Assembly (NCBI GenBank): GCA_914767715.1
Contig: OU612075.1
Location: 12,278,001 to 12,342,000 of the forward strand
DNA length: 64,000 bases
From: Membranipora membranacea
Taxonomy: Eukaryota > Bryozoa > Gymnolaemata > Cheilostomatida > Membraniporidae
Direction of reading: 5' to 3'
Part shown: positions 1 through 64,000 of the stretch, piece by piece
Layout: each line of letters opens with the position of its first letter
How positions within the stretch are numbered: the stretch's first letter is position 1
The notes under the pieces: model-generated
Seen by the model: only the letters and a program-made list of their open reading frames with translations
Databases searched by the model: none
What the model was told of the DNA's origin: nothing
Program-made: the position numbers and the translations under genes

Positions 1-2086
1 AAGATGTTAATCAGAATCAGTTATCAGAATGCACAGGTTGCAAATTCTATAGGCCTACGGTGGATCCATAAACATACAAACCACTTTTGGGGTTTTGCCA
101 GGGCCAGGGGCTATATATATGGGCTCCCAGAGCTTGTATACACAGACTGTCTAAGTTCAATAACAGGTCATAGACAAATTAATACTGGAAGCCCCATTGC
201 CTTTGGCTATCTCTCATATCACAAGATTTATAGAAGGGTGCTGAAAGTGTGGTCTAAGACTACTTACTGTCCCTGTTTATTGATACGTGATCTTTTTCCT
301 GTGTCTTTTGTCTGTGATGTTTTCCGCTTGTTCATTGTGATGCAGTCTGTCGCCTTCCTTACCAGAGATTCGAAAGTGGGCCAATTGTACAGATTTTGAA
401 GATTCACAGAGCTGCAAAAGAATGAACAAAGATGAGTTAAGGATTAAACCTTTTCCAATCTGTAGGCCTAAGGCAGAAAATCTTTCAATCAGCTTTTAAC
501 TTTTCGAAGATCTATCATGTGTTGCCAATTCTTGTGGTTGCATCCCATAGATTCAATTCCCAGGTATAACTATTTTAGTAAATCATAACACAGGGCTTCA
601 TCTGCAAGGTCAATCTTCCAATGCAGGCATACGAGCTTAGCACAGCTTGCATTTATTCAATTAGCACACGAACCTCGTTGGCCTAATTGATACTTTCTTT
701 GGCCAATCAGTTAATCCGATATCTTCATTGATGAATGAAAGACACCGCGGGAATCTACAGGGGTACTGATTACATTGGGATGAAATCTACTACGGTGAGT
801 TATCAATCAGTGGCGCAGTCGCCTGAAATTAAGCACTAGGCAAGAGGATGTACAAAACAAAGGTCTGACTTCTTCGTGAATGTGGCTTTCACAATGTATA
901 ACTATAATGGGACATTTAAAGGTTCACTTTTAATGATAGCTTCAACAACTATGAAAATCTCACTAGCTTCTATCACTATATGTATGTATCTCTTAGATTA
1001 TAAGATAACCTATGGATTTGATATATGTGGAGGGCCTATATATATATATGAGTGGTTACCATGATTTTTTTACAGGATTGAATAAATACTATACTTTGAG
1101 TCTGATAGGTGCTGTGTTGAATGAGTGCAGACTGTGATTACTGGATAAATTGGTTGATCAACTTTGGCTAATGTCAGGTTGGCTTAAACTTTTGTCAATT
1201 ACTTACTATATAATACACCATCCCTGTATTTGTATATCAACAACTTCAACTTGCCACAAACCAACTAAACTGTAATAAAATAGACATAGATAGATTGCAT
1301 TTATTAGTTATTTAGTAAGTAGTCCCTCCTGACCCTAATCTGAGTATTCTTAAAAACTTACAACTTAGGCTACCCCTTGACTGGAACAAACAACCTTCTG
1401 TGAGATAAATGTAGAAACAGGCTTGAGTTTATAAATCTGTGGTGTCAGCAAATCTATAGTAAAAAATACACTTCTTCGGTGTCATTATAAAAGTTTTCCC
1501 AGTTGAGAAAAATCCATTACAAAACACAATACTTGGCTCACTAGTTAATGTCTATTTCCGCTATCCATTCTTGAAAGAGTGTAGATCATTGGATACAATA
1601 GTTGTAAACAATGCACTAGCCAATCAGTTTAAAGATAACATGAACTGAAACATTCCTGAGAAGAAAGTTTCATTAGCAACGCAGCTTTGAGAGCGTGTTG
1701 CTGATTCCTTCAAAGTTTCTACAGGAATAAACTACAGGTGAGGCCATCAATATCAATGCCAACACACAATCTGTCATCAATAACCTACACTTAATGTCAT
1801 ATAGGTCATATTAATGGAACAAAACTCTATCTAAATATGATGATAGATTGTCAAAAATTGATGATTTACTCGTCACACCACAGTTAGTAGCAGCAAGGAG
1901 TAGCTCCTTGGTAGCAGGGAGAAGAATTACTTTAGAATGATGAATCCATTCTATCTGCTCAAAGACAGTCGAGTGGCTGTGAGTGTAGGTAGTTGTTCTT
2001 ACCTCAGACACAGGGAGGTAATGTAAGATTGCAAGATTACTGGTGTATTGTCCAACACACAATACATTCTATATGTATGTTGACTG
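1..2086. other. upstream non-coding DNA
   Basis: AT-rich sequence with scattered stops on both strands. A 131-codon open frame at 4-399 has no recognisable domain and no splice context, so I treat it as chance. TAGGCCTA-type palindromes occur near 48 and 464. No gene was recognised. Confidence 0.5.
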
Positions 2087-2425
2087 AAACATAAGTCAAA
2101 GTTCCAGAGCATAATTTACAACCTACATATATGAGATTAATTGATTCAACTCAGTTCAGCAGCTGAGTGTTGTGTATGCTATAGAAAGTTTACCAAGAAT
2201 GTGAGTTGCTGACCCTCCCCTATATTAATTTTGAACACAACTATGATATGATGACTAAAACCAAGGACTCCTTGCTAAAACATAAGTCAAAGTTCCAGGG
2301 CATAATTTACTACCTACATATATGAGATTTATTAATTCAAATCAGTTTGGCAGCAGTGTTGTGTACGGTATAGACAGTTTGCCAAGAATGTGAGTTGCTC
2401 ACCATCCCCTATATTAAACACACCT
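2087..2425. repeat. direct tandem repeat, two copies, ~191-bp period
   Basis: Copies begin near 2087 and 2279 with the shared text ACATAAGTCAAAGTTCCAG. Both continue through a CATATATGAGATT block, a GTTGTGTA block, CCAAGAATGTGAGTTGCT and CCCCTATATT. By eye they differ at a modest number of positions and by small indels. This is a local duplication with no coding content. Confidence 0.85.
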
Positions 2426-3197
2426 ATAAGTACCAGTAAACATGCGCCCTTTGGCATAAAGCTAACAAGTAAAGTAGGGAGTAAGCCCCACCATGGCATT
2501 TTATAGTTTGCTCAGTGGATAGAGGTCTTTTACACTCATGCGATCTTGTCCATCATATCAATCACATACACACAGGCCTAGCTGAAGTAACACTTGTTTG
2601 TCATCTCCCTGGTACATTGCAAGCAAAACCTGTGACTCAAGAGAAAAGCATGAATAGTCGTAAGGTAGAGACTTAATAGGTATGTCATATTTAGTTATTC
2701 AGTCAATCAGTATTATCAACAGTGTAAAGTCACATCAAGCAGTTTGTTGTATGTCCTCTGCATTCTCAGTCAAGTTATATATTATGGGCTTACTAGAATG
2801 TGGCTGTTACAGCAAAGCCACACAGAGGTTTACAACTGCGGATACACTTACAATACTATATTCTGTTGCTGTCCTTGGAGCCTAATATGGTAGCAAAGAT
2901 GTACATTCATCCTCAAAATAATGGTGTTGGGTAATCATTTATTAAAATGTTTAAGATCATAGGATGGTTATGAGTATTTACTGGAGTAGTTTGGGCGGTC
3001 CGTGAAGTCTTTAGTTCAGTTTGAGTGCATAGGCCTATGTAGGGTCTAATGAGATATTGGTTGAACATTGAAGTAACGAAACTGAGAGTGCTTGTAGATC
3101 TAAATAGATGTGAATAATCAAACAGCAACAATTATACCGTATGTGTCATTATTAATAGTTTGACAATATTTTCATTGGTTTGACATGCAAAGTTTGA
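2426..3197. other. non-coding DNA before the retroelement
   Basis: No coding signal recognised. Just before the retroelement ORF is a short direct duplication, TTTGACATGCAAAG followed by TTTGACATGCGAAAG (about 3178-3206). It may mark the truncated 5' insertion boundary. Confidence 0.4.
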
Positions 3198-5366
3198 CAT
3201 GCGAAAGAGGATAAGGCGGAGGACCTAGGGCAGTTTAGACCAATATCACTGCTAAATGTAGAAGGCAAGATATTCTTCAGCGTTCTGGCAAAACGCCTCA
3301 CAGATTATCTTATGAACAATGGATTCATTGATCCATCAGTTCAGAAGGCAGGCATCCCAGGATTCCCTGGATGTCTTGAGCATGTGAGCATGATTTGGTC
3401 AGCAATAAAGTCTGCTAAACAAGCAAAATCGAACCTTGAGGTAATCTGGTTGGATTTGGCGAATGCCTATGGTTCTGTACCGCACAGCATAATTGACCTC
3501 GCACTATCACACTTCTGGGTGCCCGACAGGCTAAGGGTTATGGTTGAGCGCTACTATAAAAAGTTCAAAATGCGATTCACTACTAAGAACTTTACCACGA
3601 GCTGGCAAGAGCTGGCAGTAGGCATCCCTATGGGATGTGCTATATCACCTTTGCTATTCGTTATGGTGATGGAGATAGTTATACGGAATTCGCAAGGCAG
3701 TGTGAATGGGATCCAGGTTGCGAATAACCAGATACTACCACCGATGAGGGCCTTTATGGACGATATTACAATAATATCACCAGATAAGGCCCAGGTTGTA
3801 GCTTCAATCGATAGACTGCATGAGTTGATAGAGAGATGTGCGATGCGATTCAAACCTAGCAAGAGCCGGTCCCTGTCTTTGTGTAAAGGCAAACCTGTAC
3901 CAAATACCTACTTCATAGGAACAGAGCGTATTCCCACGCTTGCAGAGCAGCCTGTGAAGAGCTTAGGAAGATGGTATAGTTTACCGATCACAGACAGGTT
4001 TCGCGGAAACGAGGTGAAAAAGCAACTCATTACAGGGCTGGACGCGATTGAAAAATGTGGTCTGTCTGGCAAATACAAAGCCTGGATTCTCAACTTTGCA
4101 CTCATGCCTCGAATTCTGTGGCCTCTGACAGTTTATGATATTCCGCTAACACCAGTTGAGAGAATGGAGCAAATGATTAACAAGCACATGCGTAAGTGGC
4201 TTGGAGTTCCAAGGAGCTTCAACACTAATGCACTGTATGCCAGTTCGTTTACTCTTTCACTACCTATGAAATCGCTTGTGGAAGAGTACAAAACATCAAA
4301 GGCGAGACTGGATATGATGTTGAACGAGTCACCAGACCAGGTGATAAGGGAATGTGCTCCAACACTTGACACTGGTAAAAAATGGTCTGTCACAGAGACT
4401 GTCAGAGATGCCAAATCTCGACTGGAGATAAGTGAGATTGTGGGTGCTGTGACAACTGCACGTCATGGCATCGGCTGGGAAGCAAACCGGTGGTTCTCAA
4501 AGGAAAGCCCAAAGGTTAGACGGGAGATGGTAGTTGATGAGGTGCGCAAGATGGAAGAGGAGCGCCGCCAGACACAAGCTGTAGGCCAAGCCCAACAAGG
4601 CAGGTGGACTTGTTGGGAGTCTGTTGAGCAGCGTCAGCTCAAATGGACAGAATTGTGGTCGATGGAGCCACAAAGGATCAGCTTTCTGGTTGGTGCAGCT
4701 TATGATCAACTACCGACCCCGGCAAACCTGGAACGCTGGAATTTGACCGAGAACTCGAAATGCGCCGAGTGCTCGGCTAAGGGCACACTTCGACATATAC
4801 TGTCGAATTGCCAACAGAGCCTGGGAAGATACACGTATAGGCATAATCAAGTCCTGAAAGTGTTGTGTAAATATGTCACGGAGAAGTGTGAATATGCTAA
4901 TGCTGGTGGTGAAGCGCGTGAAAAGATTTTGCGCAAAAAGGGATTGATGAACAGCGGAGAATGGCAGGTGAGATGCGACCTCACAGAGCAGCTCAGCATG
5001 CCACAGCATATTGTGATCACGAACCAAAGACCAGACTTAATTGTTTGGTCTGACAAAGAAAAAGCACTAATACTGATGGAATTGACGGTGCCTTGGGAAG
5101 AAAATCTCTCATATGCGCATGAGAGAAAACTGACAAGATACGAAGATCTGGTCACACAATGCCAAGACAAAGGTTGGAATTGCGAATTATTCGCAGTGGA
5201 AGTTGGCTGCCGTGGATTCATGGCTAGATCAGCTACCAAATTTCTGACCAGAGTTGGGCTTTCAGGAAGAGCACTCAAACAAGCCACAAAAAGCATAGTA
5301 CATGAGGCAGAAAGCGCATCTGCATGGATATGGCAACAGCACTGTGTGAAGACAAAAGCTAAGTAA
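3198..5366 (+). mobile_element. non-LTR retrotransposon ORF: reverse transcriptase, CCHC motif, restriction-like endonuclease (5'-truncated)
   Basis: An open frame of about 722 codons runs from just after a stop at 3195 to the stop at 5364-5366. The first Met is at 3312. The N-terminal part carries the RT-0/2-type text FRPISLLNVEGKIF before that Met. Numbering from 3312, RT motif A is WLDLANAYGSVPH (Asp48) and motif C is FMDD (Asp150, Asp151), so the catalytic aspartates are present. A CX2CX7HX4C motif lies at Cys484, Cys487, His495 and Cys500. Next is RPDLIVW (Pro574-Asp575), then MELTVPWE (Glu590), a spacing that fits a PD-(D/E)XK restriction-like endonuclease as in R2/R4-type non-LTR elements. 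The ORF has no frameshift or stop, so it is young. The upstream part of the element is missing. Family assignment by homology was not possible here. A degenerate copy of a cellular gene is unlikely. Confidence 0.88.
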
Positions 5367-6598
5367 TCCTATTACTTGTAAGCTGGGGTTTAACACACTC
5401 ACTTTGTTTTGTGGAGTTGGCCAGCATTTAATTCCTTTTGTTATAATCCTTGTAAGGATTAGAATGAGGGGATTAAGTGATGATAAGCAAATTGCTTGGG
5501 GTAGAAGGCTAAGCAAGATTATGCCTTTAATACTCAAATTAAAGTAGTTTAATCTCTGCAGAGTGAAAATCAAAGTGAGTCTGAGTTAGATCTAAGGTTT
5601 TACAAACATAGGATTAAAAGCTTGGCCCTCGCATAAAAGGCAGGCAGAGCGAGACAGGAAATCACAGTCAGCCCACTGGCTGTAGCGCAAACAAGTCATC
5701 TCTCTGACTTGTGTATGAGTTGTACTATGCTCAATGTGGTGAATTTGAGTAGCGAACGAGTGGCACGAGGGGCGGGTGCCTTGACGATAGCGACTTTGCG
5801 CCGATGAGTTGATGGAAAGCAAACCTCCCTGCACTGGTTTGGCTTAGAGTATAAGCATGAGAGTGATGGGGCGAACATTGTTGCACTGAAACAATGAAGA
5901 GTTGGCAGCCTCCCTGGTTGCGCAACAGCGTAAACACACCAATTATGTCAAACCACCGAAACTGACAAAATGCACTGAGGGATCGATGAGATTGATTGAG
6001 ATGCTCAGCAACACACAGGGGTGGCTTCATGCTGCTGGGGCCGGCCATGAGGAGGTTGTACTAGAGAAGGCCTCGAAACAGCGTTTGACTCATGGTTTCT
6101 AGCTGAAGACCTGTGTGTTGTGCAGTGGTACGCGCACCACTGTATGTTGTATCAGTTGTGCTATAATCAGACAACACTGCCTGGTCTGTAGCAATATCAT
6201 TTATTTATGGCTGGCGACCGTTCCTTAGAGTACGCAATGTAGAGACGTATGAGAGGTTAAGAATTCGTTGTGACACTAGAAGAGCAATAATTTCACTATC
6301 AACAAATTGTGACAACTCTGTTGGTCATTATTATGCCAAGCAGATTATTCTTTTGTTACTAGATACAATTTGGAGATCGCTATTCATCACAGACAAAACA
6401 AAGAATTGTTTATCATTGACACAATATATAATAGAAAAATACTGCTACATCCAACTAATGTCTACCACATAGCTGTTGTGTCAGAGCAAGGAGTCAGAGA
6501 GTGTGTTAATGTATGAAAAGGAGACAAGATACATATCTGCTGGAATTTCATTTGTTGTATAAACTACAGATTTTCAACTGTTGTCATATTTTCTTTAG
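5367..6598. other. retroelement 3' flank and region upstream of the dynein gene
   Basis: This stretch follows the RT stop codon and precedes the dynein start. The first part may be the element's 3' UTR. Part of it (about 6012-6150) matches a segment in intron 17 and is listed separately. A pyrimidine tract ending TTTCTTTAG at 6598 sits 6 nt before the dynein ATG and could be a 3' splice site for a 5'-UTR intron. No promoter motif could be supported. Confidence 0.45.
6010..6150. repeat. dispersed repeat, copy 1 (copy 2 at 27403-27508)
   Basis: The text ACACACAGGGGTGGCTTCATG, followed by a GCTGCTGGGGCC stretch and GAAGACCTGTGTG..GTGCAGTGG..ACGCACCACTGTATG, recurs near 27405 with about 20 nt deleted. 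The shared order of blocks shows common origin, probably from a mobile element. It lies within 1 kb of the retroelement ORF and could be part of that element's 3' region. Confidence 0.75.
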
Positions 6599-6604
6599 GC
6601 AATC

Positions 6605-61983
<55,379 letters not shown>

Positions 61984-62114
61984 GTAAAGTTCTGAATCAT
62001 TAAATCGCTGAATCAGTGGATCACCTAAGTACCGTGGCCCAGAAAGCCGGATAAAACTAAACTTATCTGCTGTGAATTTAATTTAAAAAGGCCTGAATTG
62101 AATTAAACATTTCA

Positions 62115-64000
62115 TTGAATTTAATCAAACTTCTCTGCATCAAACTTTTCTGTTCTGCATCAAACTTTTCTACTCTGAATCAAACGTTTCTACTTTGAAC
62201 CTAACTTTTCCGCTCCATTGATATCAACCACCCTATATTATATATTGCTGTATGTAGGTCCTCAGTCTACCAATAGTTCATAGACAATAGGCTTTCATTT
62301 CAATTCATCACTGATGATTTGCAATAGAACTGCATGACAGTCTTTATCAAGGCCACAGTCACACAGCATGGACAATACGTTTCTCCCAAACATTTCGAAC
62401 AGCTATATCAGAAATCTCTATTTAAACTGGTTTATACAGGGAGACCCTCTGTTTGATTTTCTAGACAGACTATTATTTCTTCATGTATGTTGGATCCTAA
62501 ACCCGTCCAGCACATAAATGTGAAGAGTGTATCATCAATGATTGCCTCAACAGACAGAAAGTCTCATTTTCTTCAGACCCATCCTTTCACAAATCTCGTT
62601 AGGCTATACTCTGGCGCTAGGCTATTATCATGTATGAGTCTGAGTATGTATGAGTCAGATTGCTAACAAAAATGTATAACATTCTGCTGATGCAAAGCAA
62701 TAAAACCTCATAGAAAACAAAGAGCTGGCATCTGACCAGATTCAATTCTATTTCATAACACCTGCTCTTACTAAAACAATTATCCTAGTAGAGGCTGGCC
62801 CTTGCAAAAACCTCCGCACCACTTGGAATACTATTATTACATCTGTATGTATTACCTAGGTAAAAACTCCCAGTAAATTTCCCTAATTGGGATGTTTTCT
62901 GGAACTGCAATTTTAGCCTGTCCATATTATCAAAGTAGTATTATCTCCTGTGTGGTTATGCAGCAACCCACTGGTGAGAATTGTCATGTTTGTATCAGTA
63001 TCAATTAAAAGTTTGACAAATTGTTTGAAATTGTGGTATTAGGTCAGACTCGCGCTAACAATATGAGTAAGGTTTTTGGGTGAGGATTGTGGCCAGCAAA
63101 ACCATAAGCCCATTTATTTGTAGTGACCTCACTTAGATTGCTGCAGAATTCATATTGTCAAGCTAGCAGAAAACAATGTCCATACATAGCTTCATTTGTT
63201 TTAAATGTTATATTGGTTATTATAGAAATTTCATGGAAATCGATTATTGGTAATGAGTGGAAGAATAAATTTTATGACTTTACCATTAGTAAGATAGCAA
63301 TGAAAATTCCCTTTTTGTATAGTATAAGAAAGATTTGTGGCTGAGGCCAGTCAGTCCAGGGCTGGTGATAAGCTGTTGCCCTTAGTATAGTAAAGGTCGC
63401 TATTAAAGTTCGTTCCCAAAAACTAGGCTTGTTTGTTGACTAACGAAACAAGTATGATAAGAGTAGTGGTTAGGCCCACAAATGAAATTGATGTTTCATC
63501 ATGACTGTATACGACAAAAGGTCCCACTTGTAAGGATTTTCCATTTGCTTTCAAAGCTATTTGGGAATTCAACAAATATTTATAAATGTATTGATTTCTT
63601 ATACCTTTGTATTATTGAAATTCCCTGATTAAAAACCTGTAGTTCATAAAGCTGTATGGGACCAAATCTTAAATAATAGACCTGCATGTATGGTATACAA
63701 TATTTGTACTGGGAACGCCCAAAAATAGCTGGTTACTCATCTTTCATCTTCCTTCTAACAAAATGTGCACCAAAATATTCTGTGAGGCAAATTTGTAGAT
63801 TGAGGACCTGCATACAGTAATACATGGTATATAGGGTGGTTGATATCAATGGAGCGGAGAAGTTTGATTCAAAGTAGAAAAGTTTGATGCAGCAGAACAA
63901 GATTTGATGCAGAGTATAAAAGTTTGATGCAGAACAGAAAAGTTTGATGCAGAACAGAAAAGTTTAATTCAGAGTAGAAAAGTTTGATTAAGAGGAGAAA
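62115..64000. mobile_element. element with inverted, internally repetitive ends (runs off window)
   Basis: The left end (about 62115-62270) has repeats of GCATCAAACTTTTCTACTCT, then CTCCATTGATATCAACCACC, CTATATTATAT and GTAGGTCCTCAGTCTAC. The right end from about 63796 gives the reverse complement: GTAGATTGAGGACCTGCATA, ATAGGGTGGTTGATATCAAT, GGAGCGG, then repeats of AAAAGTTTGATGCAGAACAG to the window edge. The 1.5 kb between has no recognisable ORF. This is probably a non-autonomous DNA transposon or fold-back element; ends and target duplication cannot be seen. Confidence 0.82.

Noticed and set aside
4-399. 131-codon open frame at the left edge
   Set aside because: No domain, odd composition and no splice or neighbour context; chance frame.
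3554-5573. Several minus-strand frames under the reverse transcriptase
   Set aside because: Shadows of the RT ORF; no independent motifs.
63123-63344. Open frame near the right edge as the next dynein exon
   Set aside because: Does not resemble AAA5 text and lacks phase 0 splice sites.

Overview
This window is animal nuclear DNA. It is AT-rich, and short exons with GT-AG introns are buried in repeats. It contains tRNA-derived SINEs, non-LTR retrotransposon pieces and fold-back DNA elements. The main gene reads as one of the slowest-evolving ciliary dynein genes known and keeps a rich intron set, which points to a marine invertebrate bilaterian. The palindrome TAGGCCTA and close variants recur in non-coding DNA (near 48, 464, 3030, 38590), which would fit an echinoderm or relative. 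That placement is only a guess.

Almost everything from 6605 to past the right edge is one + strand gene: the heavy chain of cytoplasmic dynein 2 (DYNC2H1), the motor for retrograde intraflagellar transport. I could place 58 consecutive coding exons. Their lengths sum to 9891 nt, exactly 3297 codons in one uninterrupted frame. They run from the initiator Met through the tail, linker, AAA1-AAA4, the stalk with its microtubule-binding tip, and into AAA5. The rest of AAA5, AAA6 and the C-terminal domain lie beyond the window.

Intron 14 (20344-25825) hosts a complete six-exon gene on the opposite strand. It encodes a 424-residue type II membrane protein of the carbohydrate sulfotransferase family. 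The two genes share no obvious pathway, so this looks like a nested-gene arrangement.

Upstream of the dynein gene, 3198-5366 holds an unbroken reverse transcriptase ORF with a CCHC motif and a C-terminal restriction-like endonuclease motif, from a 5'-truncated non-LTR retrotransposon. Large introns carry the other mobile DNA. Intron 2 has a ~650-bp imperfect fold-back. Intron 4 has a 2.0-kb direct tandem duplication and a small inverted repeat. Intron 8 has three 85-bp hairpin-forming units. Intron 11 has a perfect 37-bp palindrome. Intron 18 has a LINE 3' end. Intron 27 has a 1361-bp near-perfect hairpin flanked by TTAA. Intron 58 has an element with inverted, internally repetitive ends that runs off the window. 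At least two tRNA-derived SINE families are present in several copies. No rRNA gene, functional tRNA gene, CRISPR array or prokaryotic feature was seen.
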